This document shows, in pieces, positions 41,982 through 50,655 of a stretch of 64,000 nt of DNA; the stretch's first letter is position 1; every line of letters begins with the position of its first letter. The notes beneath the pieces were generated by a model, which was not told the origin of the DNA, did no database searches, and saw only the letters and a program-made list of their open reading frames with translations. The DNA is from Paramesorhizobium sp049065735. Lineage in GTDB: Bacteria; Pseudomonadota; Alphaproteobacteria; Rhizobiales; Rhizobiaceae. Both the position numbers and the translations under genes were made by a program. The stretch is taken from positions 1 through 64,000 of the forward strand of contig NZ_JBAKHD010000001.1 of the NCBI RefSeq assembly GCF_049065735.1, in the 5' to 3' direction.

Positions 41982-42116
41982 ATGAAGAACTTTGCTATCG
42001 TCGTTACCCAGGACGGCACCTATCTCGCCCGTTGCTCGCTCACCGGTGCGGTTGTCAGCGCAAAATCCCACGCCGAAGCCCTTGCGGAAATCCGCAGGCT
42101 AAGCACTGCTGCGTAA
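41982..42116 (+). CDS. 44-residue HicB-like mini-protein
   Basis: Starts MKNFAIVVTQDGTYLARCSL after a good GAGGAAG site. The pattern of two strands then a helix (GTYLARCSLTG, SAKSHAEALAEIR) matches the first part of HicB-type domains, but the DNA-binding part is missing. Such a piece might bind a HicA toxin or simply be a small phage protein of the same fold. It is just downstream of the hicAB control region, in the opposite direction. Confidence 0.6.
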   Translation: MKNFAIVVTQDGTYLARCSLTGAVVSAKSHAEALAEIRRLSTAA

Positions 42117-42126
42117 GGGGTTAACC

Positions 42127-42492
42127 ATGACCCCGTTTCATGCCTATTCCTCTCGGAACAAGAAGGGCGGCAAGCCTCACCCAGTGGTGTTCAAGCGAAA
42201 AGACCGCGCCTTGACCATGTGGTGGGAGTATCGCACTGCCGCCGAGATAGCCGAGGAACTGGATATCTCGATTGAGACCGTCCGCCGGTATATTCGCAGC
42301 GGGCGAAAAGCAGGCGATCCCCGCGCCACCAGAACCCGCCCGGCAAAGCGCATAATGGCGGCTGAAGCCCGGCGGCGGAACATCATCGAACTGAAAACGC
42401 GCGGCTTTGAAGTGAAGGAGATTGCAAAGGCGCTCTCGATCCACCCCCGGCTCGTGCAGATGAGACTGAAGGAGGCGGTGACCCATGCCTGA
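42127..42492 (+). CDS. Helix-turn-helix protein upstream of the terminase genes
   Basis: 121 residues with two helix-turn-helix segments: YRTAAEIAEELDISIETVRR in the middle and TRGFEVKEIAKALSIHPRLV near the end. It is basic overall. It overlaps the small terminase start by eight bases. It may be a late-gene activator or an extra packaging-site binding protein; no family was recognised with certainty. Confidence 0.65.
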   Translation: MTPFHAYSSRNKKGGKPHPVVFKRKDRALTMWWEYRTAAEIAEELDISIETVRRYIRSGRKAGDPRATRTRPAKRIMAAEARRRNIIELKTRGFEVKEIAKALSIHPRLVQMRLKEAVTHA

Positions 42493-42967
42493 CCGCGACG
42501 AGAAAGGGCGCTTCCTGCCCGGCAATCGCTTCTGGGAGGCTCGATCCTCTCACGGCCCTAATCCGAAATTCGAAACGCCGGAAGCGCTATGGGCGGCCTG
42601 CTGTGAATATTTCGAGTGGGTGGAGGCGAACCCACTCTATGAGGATCGTCTTGTCACCTTCCAAGGGATGGCAACGCATGAGCCTGTCGCCAAGATGCGA
42701 GCTATGACGCTTGCCGGCCTATGCTTCTTCATCGACGTGTCGCGCAAGCAGTGGACAGAATGGAGGGAAAGCCGTCCCGATTTACGTGACGTCATTTCAC
42801 GGGTGGAGGATGTGATTTATCAGCAAAAATTCTCCGGGGCGGCGGCGGACCTGTTGAATGCCAATATCATTTCCCGCGATCTGGGCCTTGCCGATAAGCA
42901 GGACGTGCAGCAGCAAACGAGCGTCACCTTCCAGACGGTCTATGAGGCGGGGCCGGGCGAAGAATGA
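42485..42967 (+). CDS. Terminase small subunit
   Basis: 160 residues similar to the small terminase of P22-like phages (gp3-type). The N-terminus DEKGRFLPGNRFWEARSS is a typical phage packaging start, followed by a helical DNA-binding part and a C-terminal KQDVQQQTSVTFQTVYEAG tail that would contact the large subunit. It selects phage DNA for packaging. It overlaps the large subunit start by four bases. Confidence 0.82.
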   Translation: MPDRDEKGRFLPGNRFWEARSSHGPNPKFETPEALWAACCEYFEWVEANPLYEDRLVTFQGMATHEPVAKMRAMTLAGLCFFIDVSRKQWTEWRESRPDLRDVISRVEDVIYQQKFSGAAADLLNANIISRDLGLADKQDVQQQTSVTFQTVYEAGPGEE

Positions 42968-44355
42968 TCCATCAATTCCGCGTTCGGTGGTATCAGCGCG
43001 CATTTCACGAGGCCCTTGTTCAGCAGAAGAAGAAGCGCCTCATTGAAATCGCGCATCGCCGGTGGGGTAAGGATGAAATCGTACTGAACGGTTTCCGCGA
43101 GCTATCACAGAAGCGCGTGGGAACCTATTGGCATTGCTTCCCTGAATACGCGCAGGCGCGCAAGGCGATTTGGAACGGCGTCAATGGCCGAACCGGGAAG
43201 CGCCGCATTGATGAGGCGTTCCCGCCTGAAATCAGGAAGCGCATAAACGACAACGACATGTTCATAGAAACGGTTTGGGGTTCGACGTGGCAGCTTCTTG
43301 GCTCCGACCGGTACAATGCCACCGTAGGCTCCGGGCCGGTGGGCGTTGCCTATTCGGAATGGGCGCTGTGCAACCCGGCGGCGTGGGCCTACCATAAGCC
43401 CATGATCGAGGAAACGGACGGGACCGCCGTTTTCATCACGACTCCACGCGGCAATAACCACGCAAAGACCATGTACGACCGCGCAAAGACCAATGACCAA
43501 TGGTTTGCGCAACTGTCCAGCATCCACGAGACGAGGGCTTTAAGCGCTGAACAGCTTGCCGAGAGCTTGGCCGAATACAAGGACCTGTATGGAGAAGACC
43601 TTGGCTTGGCAATGTTCGAACAGGAATATTACTGCTCCTTCTCCGGCGCGATGGTTGGTGCCTATTTCGGCGCTGAAATGAACACCGCCGAGCGCGAGGG
43701 CCGAATTCGGACCGTCCCCGTCGATAAGCGGTATCCTGTTCATACGGCATGGGATTTGGGCAAGGCGTCCAACAATCCGATCTGGTGTTTTCAAGTGATC
43801 CCCGGTGAGGCCGGGCCGCGCATTGTGGATTTCTACCGACCGGACAGCGACGATCTGGAAGAGTGGGTGAAATGGCTTGATAATCGGGATTACAAAGGCA
43901 ACGACTATGTGCCGCATGATATCGTAGTGCAGGAGTGGGGGACGAAGCGGACGCGGTTCGAGACGCTGAAGATGTTGGGCCGCAGGCCGGTGCGCGTGGC
44001 GAAGGTGTCGGTGGCGGATGGTATCAACGCTGCCCGGCAGACAATCAAGGCAGCGGTGTTTGATGCTGAGCGCTGTGAGCTTGGCATAGAGGGCCTGAAG
44101 CAGTTCCGGCGCGAGTGGGATGACGAGCTGAAGGTGTTCCGTGACAACCCGGTGAAAGACTGGTGCGAGCATATCGCATCAAGCTTCCGGTACCTCTCGC
44201 TGGCATGGAAAGACGCCAAGCCGAAGGACGAGCCGCCGGCTAAGCCGAGAGAGCTGGAATATCTGGTGGGACCGACCGGGCTTATCCAGGGCAACATGAG
44301 CGTGAAGGACGCCGTGGAGGCCATGGTTCGCAGGCGGAGAGAGAGGGAAGATTAG
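42964..44355 (+). CDS. Terminase large subunit
   Basis: 463-residue packaging motor and nuclease. The N-terminal ATPase has a Walker A variant in IAHRRWGKDE and a Walker B region near VGVAYSEWAL. The C-terminal RNase H-like nuclease domain starts near HTAWDLGKASNNP, with acidic residues that bind metal. This is the Terminase_6/P22 gp2-like group. Its stop codon overlaps the stop of the TIR gene on the other strand by three bases. Confidence 0.88.
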   Translation: MIHQFRVRWYQRAFHEALVQQKKKRLIEIAHRRWGKDEIVLNGFRELSQKRVGTYWHCFPEYAQARKAIWNGVNGRTGKRRIDEAFPPEIRKRINDNDMFIETVWGSTWQLLGSDRYNATVGSGPVGVAYSEWALCNPAAWAYHKPMIEETDGTAVFITTPRGNNHAKTMYDRAKTNDQWFAQLSSIHETRALSAEQLAESLAEYKDLYGEDLGLAMFEQEYYCSFSGAMVGAYFGAEMNTAEREGRIRTVPVDKRYPVHTAWDLGKASNNPIWCFQVIPGEAGPRIVDFYRPDSDDLEEWVKWLDNRDYKGNDYVPHDIVVQEWGTKRTRFETLKMLGRRPVRVAKVSVADGINAARQTIKAAVFDAERCELGIEGLKQFRREWDDELKVFRDNPVKDWCEHIASSFRYLSLAWKDAKPKDEPPAKPRELEYLVGPTGLIQGNMSVKDAVEAMVRRRRERED

Positions 44356-45104
44356 CTGGACACGTCAGGCTCGTCTTCCGGCTTTTCCTTACGCGCGAGT
44401 ACGATATCCGCTGGATTTGACTTAATAAGATACTTGATCCAATCAGATTTTCTTTTAGAATCGTTGAATAGTGAAGCAATCTCCGTCGTCGCCCATGCGG
44501 GGACTCCAGTATTTACTGTTTCGTATCTGCTTGAGCGCCGAGAAGATATTAGAAGCTCTTCAATGGCTGCTTCTATTTTATCTAAGCGGTCACTTTCGGT
44601 TACTTTCTTTCCATCTCTCGTGGAAATTAATTCAATGCGGCTGTACTCGTTTTGAAAGTCTGGCCACCATTTATCGAAAGCGTTATCAAGTCGCTTTTGA
44701 TCCAGAGGTTTAACCATTGCAGAATTCACCTGCTCTATTACGGCTTTAATTTCCTCTTTTTTTTCCACTATTGCATATTGGAATTGTGTTAGCGGGCTGT
44801 TCGCCGTATCAATACGATGTACGCCGCACAGAAGCGGTATAACACGACTTTTTACACTTTTAGATAGTGCGCCTGCTTCGAACAGTATCCAGGGTGCATT
44901 CATGTTATTTTTGGTAACTACGACGATGCCAAAGTCGATTTCCGAAAGATGTGCTGTAACAGATGACGCCCACCGCTCACCCTTACCGATGTCTCGTGAC
45001 GAGACGTAAACGTCCACGTCTTGAAGGACGCAAGGTATCCACGATTTTAGCAATTCAGCGATTTGTCTGCTGTCCTCGCCGGACCAGCTAGCGAAAATAT
45101 GCAT
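44352..45104 (-). CDS. TIR-domain protein, candidate anti-phage NADase
   Basis: 250 residues. The N-terminal 110 residues are a bacterial TIR domain: MHIFASWSGEDSRQIAELLK, VSSRDIGKGERWASSVTAHL and PWILFEAGALSK, where Glu76 is the likely catalytic glutamate of NAD-cleaving TIRs. A family-typical NAFDKWWPDF block is followed by a helical part and a C-terminal region of unknown fold. It lies on the opposite strand between terminase and portal. Two sampled 60 base lines have 38-42 percent GC, against 67 percent in the adjoining terminase. The start at 45104 makes the TIR domain begin at residue 1; the longer frame adds 43 unrelated residues. No partner gene adjoins it. Confidence 0.85.
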   Translation of the reverse strand: MHIFASWSGEDSRQIAELLKSWIPCVLQDVDVYVSSRDIGKGERWASSVTAHLSEIDFGIVVVTKNNMNAPWILFEAGALSKSVKSRVIPLLCGVHRIDTANSPLTQFQYAIVEKKEEIKAVIEQVNSAMVKPLDQKRLDNAFDKWWPDFQNEYSRIELISTRDGKKVTESDRLDKIEAAIEELLISSRRSSRYETVNTGVPAWATTEIASLFNDSKRKSDWIKYLIKSNPADIVLARKEKPEDEPDVSS

Positions 45105-45244
45105 GTTCCCCGACCCATGGTTGAATATGGAGCTTCTGCCATACGGCAAGCGAGTCGGCAACGGTACGGATGCCGCTTGGTTAACGGTCGGGTATCGTTC
45201 GCAAGTCCCTCTCTCTTTCGCGTCCATATCCATAGCCTGCGATC

Positions 45245-47254
45245 ATGGAACAGGACGCGACCGCACAAGGCACCCCGGAAGGCGAAAAGCTGCTCGAAAA
45301 GGGCGGCAAATGGCTTGAACGCATTCGAGCAGCCGAGACGCGCGAAGAGGATTGGCGCAAGGACGCCGAGGCGGCGGAAAAGGTCTATGCCTGCAATCCG
45401 AAGGCGCGGTCCGGCAAGCTGTACGATTTCAACATCCTGCATTCCAACGTGGAAACGATTGTCCCGGCGATCTACAATTCCACGCCGGTTCCCGATGTGC
45501 GCCGCCGGTTCATACTGGCGATAGGCCCGGCACCGCAGCCGCCGCAAGCGCAGCCCGGCCCGGATGGTCAGCCCGGCGCGCCTAACCAGCAGGCCATGCA
45601 GCAGTTCCAACAGCAGGTGCAGGCGTGGCAGGCAAAGATTGCATCGGATCAAGCCGCCAAGGATTTCGGGACGATGATCGAGCGGGCCATTACCGTCATG
45701 ATCGATGACAACCGGCTCGACAAGGAAATAGAAAGCGTTGCACAGGACAGCTTTCTTTCCGGTCGCGGTATCGTCCGGCTGTCCTTTGAGGCGACTTTCC
45801 TTGAGCAAGAAGCGCCCGATCCGGAAACGGGCGAACCGACAATAGTGCCGCAAAATGAGACCATCGAGTTTCAGGCGTGGTCATGGCGCGATTTCCGCAT
45901 GGGCAAGGCCAAGCGCTGGAAGGACGTGCCGTGGATTGCGTTCCTGCATTCAATGCCCCGCGATGACCTTGAAGACTTCCGTGACGACGATCTTTATTCA
46001 TCGCAGCCCGCGACCATGGACGGCCAGGACGATGACGAAGACGATATCCAGATATGGGAAATCTGGGACAAGCGCACCAAGCAGGTGTGGTTTGTGGACG
46101 CGAACAGCGGGCGAGTGCAGCGGATCGAGGATGATCCGCTAGGCTTGCCCGGCTTTTTCCCGACGCCGGAGATTGTGCAGCCGATCACGCTGACTGGCAA
46201 CATGACTCCCGTTTGCCCGTTCACGGTCTATAAGAAGCTGGCCGACGAACTTGACCTTTGCACCAAGCGCATCAACGCCATCATGAAGGGGTTGAAGGTG
46301 CGCGGCGGCGTCATCGGTGACGCTTCGGATATCAAGCGGCTGGCAGAGGCAGGCGACAACGAACTGATCGCAATCGAAAACGTCGAGCAGTTGGCGCAGA
46401 CCGGCGGCTTGGAGAAGGCTGTGGTGTGGTGGCCCATCCAGCAGGCCATTGCTGTCCTCCAGCAGCTTTATCAGCAGCGCGGCGAGGTCAAGGCCGCGAT
46501 TTACGAAATCACCGGCATCTCCGATATCGTGCGCGGCGCGTCGAACGCGAACGAAACGCTGGGCGCGCAGCAGATCAAGACACAATGGGGATCACTGCGC
46601 ATCCAGAAGATGCAGCGCATGATTGAGCGACAGGTTCGTGATATCTTCTGCATGATGGCGGACATTATCGTCACCAAGTTCTCTTCGGCGACATTGCAGG
46701 AGATGACCGGCATCGAGATCACGCCGGAAATCATGGAGCTGATGAACAACCCTGTATCGTCGTCGTACCGCGTTGACGTGGAGAGCGACAGCACGGTTAA
46801 GGCCGATCTGTCCCGCGTGAAGGGCGAAATGGCCGAGTTCCTGCAAGGCACCGCTCAATTCTTCTCGACTATGGCCCCGGTTGTCGCCCAGGCACCGCAG
46901 ATGGCTGAACCCATGTCGGAAATCTATGCGTCGTTCGTGCGCGTCTTCCGGCTTGGAAAGCAGGCCGAGGACGCCATTGAACGGATGTCGCAGAGCGCGA
47001 AAGAGGCGGCAGGGCAGGAAAAGCCAGACCCCGCGCAGGAGGCGGCGCAGAAGAAGATGGAGATGGAGGCCAAAAAGCTCGAGATCGATTTCGAGAAAGC
47101 CAAGGTCGAATTGCAGATCAAGATGCGCGAGCTTGAGCTGAAGGAGCAGGAGCTTGGCCTGAAGGCGCAGGAAATCCAGCAGCACGGCCAAATCAGGGCG
47201 GCGGAATTGCAGCTCGAAGCCGTGCAGGGCAGGCCGGTTATGGTGGGCGCATAG
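45245..47254 (+). CDS. Portal protein, P22-like
   Basis: 669 residues, the right size for podovirus portals of the P22 gp1 type. The ring-forming core is seen in LYDFNILHSNVETIVPAIYN and AWSWRDFRMGKAKRW; the C-terminal 110 residues are a long charged coiled coil (KKMEMEAKKLEIDFEKAKVE), which would form the portal barrel. The dodecamer is the channel for DNA packaging and ejection. It is separated from the terminase only by the TIR gene. Confidence 0.85.
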   Translation: MEQDATAQGTPEGEKLLEKGGKWLERIRAAETREEDWRKDAEAAEKVYACNPKARSGKLYDFNILHSNVETIVPAIYNSTPVPDVRRRFILAIGPAPQPPQAQPGPDGQPGAPNQQAMQQFQQQVQAWQAKIASDQAAKDFGTMIERAITVMIDDNRLDKEIESVAQDSFLSGRGIVRLSFEATFLEQEAPDPETGEPTIVPQNETIEFQAWSWRDFRMGKAKRWKDVPWIAFLHSMPRDDLEDFRDDDLYSSQPATMDGQDDDEDDIQIWEIWDKRTKQVWFVDANSGRVQRIEDDPLGLPGFFPTPEIVQPITLTGNMTPVCPFTVYKKLADELDLCTKRINAIMKGLKVRGGVIGDASDIKRLAEAGDNELIAIENVEQLAQTGGLEKAVVWWPIQQAIAVLQQLYQQRGEVKAAIYEITGISDIVRGASNANETLGAQQIKTQWGSLRIQKMQRMIERQVRDIFCMMADIIVTKFSSATLQEMTGIEITPEIMELMNNPVSSSYRVDVESDSTVKADLSRVKGEMAEFLQGTAQFFSTMAPVVAQAPQMAEPMSEIYASFVRVFRLGKQAEDAIERMSQSAKEAAGQEKPDPAQEAAQKKMEMEAKKLEIDFEKAKVELQIKMRELELKEQELGLKAQEIQQHGQIRAAELQLEAVQGRPVMVGA

Positions 47255-47272
47255 GGTACGGCACGCCGACCG

Positions 47273-47551
47273 TTAAAAGCTGTGCTTCCCTGAAATGGCG
47301 AAGATTGCGCTTCCGTCGCCCTTCACCTCCTTCACTTCGACGGCGATTTTACCCTCGCGCTCGTCGGAGGAGATTTGGACGGAAGAGGCAAGCATGGCCG
47401 TGGTGAGAGCATCAATGTCGGCCCACATCGTCCCGCGGGCATAGCGGCCCGGTCCTTCGCTCAGTACCTGTATGACATATTCGACGGGCGATACATCCTC
47501 GCCGTCGCAGAACAGCCGACCCGATGAGCTGAAATTAGAGATGCCTGACAC
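47273..47551 (-). CDS. Opposite-strand protein of unknown function, 92 residues
   Basis: Starts with GTG after a GGGG-rich site. Beta-rich sequence (GRLFCDGEDVSPVEYVIQVL and KIAVEVKEVKGDGSAIFAIS) without a known domain. Like the TIR gene, it lies against the direction of the structural genes, so it may be separately expressed cargo. Evidence is limited to the open frame, the start region and a plausible composition. Confidence 0.5.
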   Translation of the reverse strand: MSGISNFSSSGRLFCDGEDVSPVEYVIQVLSEGPGRYARGTMWADIDALTTAMLASSVQISSDEREGKIAVEVKEVKGDGSAIFAISGKHSF

Positions 47552-47693
47552 TGTACGCCCCCTTTTATGGTGCGAATGAAGTTACATTCTTTGGTGGATG
47601 TCAAGTTTTAGCGCCTGAGATCGCCATTTTTCAAATCCCTCCTTCTTTCGCGCGGTTTTTCCGATGCTCAGGCTGTCTTGAAAGGAGGCGGTT

Positions 47694-47984
47694 TTGGGCG
47701 TGTATGTCTGGCGAAAGGGCGGCTTTGTGGACAAGCGTACCGGCGAGGCGATGGATTTGCCGTATGCCGGTGAAATCTGCATGCCAGCGGTTATTTCCGA
47801 CATTCCAGAATATCGCTCGCCCGTCGACGGCAAGCCGATCACGTCTCGATCTGAGCGCCGTGAAGACCTGAAGCGCAATAACTGCGTGGAATATGAGCCG
47901 TCACTATCTCCGACCAAAGGCAAAATCAAGAACAAGGCTTTTGCCGCCCGGCATGGCCTGAAGGTTTCCGAGGAATATTTATGA
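47694..47984 (+). CDS. Conserved small phage protein between portal and scaffold
   Basis: 96 residues. GVYVWRKGGFVDKRTGEAMD and SDIPEYRSPVDGKPITSRSE resemble a small protein seen at this place in many alphaproteobacterial podovirus genomes. The start is TTG at 47694, six bases after a perfect AAGGAGG. Its stop overlaps the scaffold start. The role is unknown; the end (KIKNKAFAARHGLKVSEEYL) is basic. Confidence 0.68.
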   Translation: MGVYVWRKGGFVDKRTGEAMDLPYAGEICMPAVISDIPEYRSPVDGKPITSRSERREDLKRNNCVEYEPSLSPTKGKIKNKAFAARHGLKVSEEYL

Positions 47985-49087
47985 CTGTCGAGAACGCCGA
48001 AATTTCAGCCCCGCAGATCGAAAGCGCCGCGCCGCCGGTGGAGAACGCCATTATCGGCGGCGACACCGGTGAACCGTCTGAAGATGATGCGATGGGGGCC
48101 GTCTTTGACCGGCTCACGAAGCAAGGCGGTCCTGAGCGCGGCCACGATGGTAAGTTTACCGCCAAGCAGGGTGACGGCGCCGACGATGGTGCGGGCGAAG
48201 CTTCGCTGGAAGGCGAGGAAGGGGCCGGGGAGGGAGCGCCGGGTTCGACAGCCGGAGACGCCGCCCCGGCCCCGGCGCACATGCCCCAGGCGATCAAGGA
48301 CGAATGGGCGAATATGACGCCAAAGGCGCGCGAGGCGCTGGCGACGTACCAGGGCGAGATTGATCGGAAGTTCGGAGAGATGGGCCGGTTTCTGGGTGAG
48401 AACAAGCCCATCATCGACCGCTTATCGACGGCCCGGCAGCAGATGCCGGAGCTTTTCGACGGCATGACGCCGGAACAGCTCGCGCAGGGCGCGCTTGAGC
48501 TTGGCGCAGTGCAGGTCAATCTCAACCGCGATCCTGTGGGGACTATCCTCCAGATTGCGCAGACATACGGAGTTCTTGGTGGGGTGGCGCAGGCTCTTTC
48601 CGGCCAGCAGCCTACCCCGGATCAGCATTTGGTGCAGGGGCTGCAAAGGGAGATAGCGAGCCTGAAAGGCCAGCTTCAAAGCCTTGGTGACCCGGCAGCA
48701 ATAAACAAGCATGTCGAAGCAATGATGGCGCAGAAGGACGCCGAGAGGATCATAGACGACTTCGCCAAGAGCAAGCCGCACTATACCGACATCGAGGCCA
48801 GTCTTCCCGCGTTCATCGACATTGCTTTGAAATCGAAGCCGAGCGCGCCCCTGAGGGACGTGCTTGAGGCAGCATATGACATGGCAGTCAACGCAATACC
48901 GGAAGTCAGGGAAAAGGTTGCCGCATCCGAAGCTAAGGCGACGGTAGCGAAGCCGGACCCGAAACGGACCGAGGCAGCGCGAAAAGCCGCATCCATCAAC
49001 GTGAAATCCACATCGACCGGCAAGGAACGTCCCATGAGCGAGGAAGAAGCCATGGCGGCGGCCTATGACCGGATGATGACAAGCTAA
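47981..49087 (+). CDS. Scaffolding-type head protein
   Basis: 368 residues. The first 110 are acidic and disordered (rich in Glu, Asp, Gly, Ala and Pro). A helical middle (RQQMPELFDGMTPEQLAQGA and DQHLVQGLQREIASLKGQLQ) and a basic C-terminus follow. This composition and the position between portal and major capsid genes fit a scaffold that guides procapsid assembly and binds coat protein through its basic end. Confidence 0.7.
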   Translation: MTVENAEISAPQIESAAPPVENAIIGGDTGEPSEDDAMGAVFDRLTKQGGPERGHDGKFTAKQGDGADDGAGEASLEGEEGAGEGAPGSTAGDAAPAPAHMPQAIKDEWANMTPKAREALATYQGEIDRKFGEMGRFLGENKPIIDRLSTARQQMPELFDGMTPEQLAQGALELGAVQVNLNRDPVGTILQIAQTYGVLGGVAQALSGQQPTPDQHLVQGLQREIASLKGQLQSLGDPAAINKHVEAMMAQKDAERIIDDFAKSKPHYTDIEASLPAFIDIALKSKPSAPLRDVLEAAYDMAVNAIPEVREKVAASEAKATVAKPDPKRTEAARKAASINVKSTSTGKERPMSEEEAMAAAYDRMMTS

Positions 49088-49099
49088 TAGGGAAACCAC

Positions 49100-50068
49100 A
49101 TGCCCACTCCATCCCAGGTATTCACGGAAATGGTGACGACTACGGACCGCAACTGGTCCACGAAGGTCACTGACAACGTGAGCAAGCACAACGCCCTTCT
49201 GAACACCTTGAAAAAGAAGGGGAAGATCCTCACCGAAGACGGCGGTTATGAAATCGCTCGTCCTATCGAATATGCGGAGAACAGCACCTATCAGCGCTAT
49301 TCTGGCTATGACGGTCTGAATACCAATGCGTCGGACGTGCTTACCTCTGTCAAGTTCGACTGGCAGCAGATTGCCTTGCATGTCACGGCGTCGGGTAAAG
49401 AAATCCGCATGAACATGGGTTCCCGCGAACGCATGATCAATCTCGTCAAGGCGCGCAAGGATAACGCCTTGAAGACGGCGGCAAATGGATTTTCGACCGA
49501 TATCTATTCGGACGGATCGATGCTCAACCAGATCGGTGGGCTGTCACAGATCATCCAGGTCAATGGACAGGGCACCGTGGGGGGCATTGATGCTTTGACA
49601 TGGCCTTTCTGGCGTAACAAGTTCCGTCAGCTTTCGGCAGAAGCTGAGACGCTGACGCCGCAGCAGTTGAAGGGCGATATGAACAAGCTCTGGCTCCCGC
49701 TCAATCGCGGCGCGGATAAGCCCGATCTGATTGTTGCCTCCCATGACCTCTACTCGATCTATGAGGCCGGGGAGCAGCAGCTTCAGCGCTACATGGACGC
49801 CGATCTAGCGCAGGCCGGGTTCATCAACATCAAGTACAAGACGGCCAGCGTTATCTTTGATGATAACACCAATTTCGCGACCAATGCTGAGAAGATGTAC
49901 TTCCTGAACACGGATTACCTCTACATCGTCCAGCATAAGGAAGCAAAGTGGACGCCGGACGAAGAAAAGCGCCCGACCAATCAGGACGCCGTTGTTGTGC
50001 CGATTTACTGGATGGGCAATATGGTTGTCACGAACCGTTCCCTCCAGGGCGTTCTTTTCGATCAGTAA
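49100..50068 (+). CDS. Major capsid protein
   Basis: 322 residues. The sequence has coat-like segments such as YEIARPIEYAENSTYQRYSG, KFDWQQIALHVTASGKEIRM and DAVVVPIYWMGNMVVTNRSL. The place after the scaffold, the strong expression signals and the length fit an HK97-fold coat protein. The next gene encodes a head decoration or fibre protein. Confidence 0.8.
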   Translation: MPTPSQVFTEMVTTTDRNWSTKVTDNVSKHNALLNTLKKKGKILTEDGGYEIARPIEYAENSTYQRYSGYDGLNTNASDVLTSVKFDWQQIALHVTASGKEIRMNMGSRERMINLVKARKDNALKTAANGFSTDIYSDGSMLNQIGGLSQIIQVNGQGTVGGIDALTWPFWRNKFRQLSAEAETLTPQQLKGDMNKLWLPLNRGADKPDLIVASHDLYSIYEAGEQQLQRYMDADLAQAGFINIKYKTASVIFDDNTNFATNAEKMYFLNTDYLYIVQHKEAKWTPDEEKRPTNQDAVVVPIYWMGNMVVTNRSLQGVLFDQ

Positions 50069-50079
50069 GGAGGAGAACA

Positions 50080-50601
50080 ATGCCTTATCCGATTACCCCA
50101 CTCATTGGCGTGAAGCCCGGCGAAAAGAACGACGAGGCCAGCAAGTTCAAGCTCGGCACCACGTTCACCGGCGATGATAGCCTTATCCGCATCTATGCCA
50201 AGGCGGCGGGGGCTATCGCCGCCGGGGCTACCGTCACCATCGACCCGGTGACATTCGAGGCGACGGCGGGCGCCGGGGGCTATACTTCCCCTGATTTCGC
50301 GCTCGTCGCGGGCGATGAAGCGTGGTTCACGAAGTCCGATGCCGGAGCCTCTGGCGCTCCCTCGTCGGTGTCGTGGGACAGCATCACCGGCAAGCCATCC
50401 ACGTTCGCCCCGACCATCGGCACAACGGCGACCACGGCAAAGGCGGGTAACTACACGCCGCCGGCCGCGACGACTTCCGCCGCTGGCATCGTCAGGCAGG
50501 CAGCCACGCAGGCGAACAGCACTGCCACGGACGTGGCCGGGCTGGTGTCCGACTTCAACGGCTTGCTCGCCAAGCTCAAGGCCGCGGGCCTGATGGCATA
50601 A
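50080..50601 (+). CDS. Head fibre or decoration protein
   Basis: 173 residues. The N-terminal part (PYPITPLIGVKPGEKNDEAS, then FKLGTTFTGDD) may bind the capsid. A middle segment, WDSITGKPSTFAP, is a motif common in phage fibres, followed by Thr/Ala-rich collagen-like sequence and a short C-terminal coiled coil (DVAGLVSDFNGLLAKLKAAG). AAGGAGG before the ATG gives strong translation. Similar proteins decorate heads in phi29-like and other phages. Confidence 0.68.
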   Translation: MPYPITPLIGVKPGEKNDEASKFKLGTTFTGDDSLIRIYAKAAGAIAAGATVTIDPVTFEATAGAGGYTSPDFALVAGDEAWFTKSDAGASGAPSSVSWDSITGKPSTFAPTIGTTATTAKAGNYTPPAATTSAAGIVRQAATQANSTATDVAGLVSDFNGLLAKLKAAGLMA

Positions 50602-50605
50602 TAGC

Positions 50606-50623
50606 GCGGGGCTTCGGCCCCGC
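50606..50623 (+). terminator. UUCG-loop hairpin after the head fibre gene
   Basis: GCGGGGC and GCCCCGC pair around TTCG, a very stable tetraloop. Only a weak T run follows, so it may be a partial terminator or an mRNA end stabiliser that sets head-gene levels above those of the following tail genes. Confidence 0.6.
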
Positions 50624-50655
50624 TTCCAAGCCTTCCGCGAAATGAGGATTTTAAG

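Noticed and set aside
44352..47551. A complete Thoeris or CBASS operon around the TIR gene
   Set aside because: Neighbours are terminase, portal and a small unknown protein; no ThsA-like, cyclase or STING-like gene is present.
47582..47935. 117-codon minus-strand frame opposite the small gene at 47694
   Set aside because: The plus frame has a perfect AAGGAGG site and phage-like sequence; the minus frame has neither.
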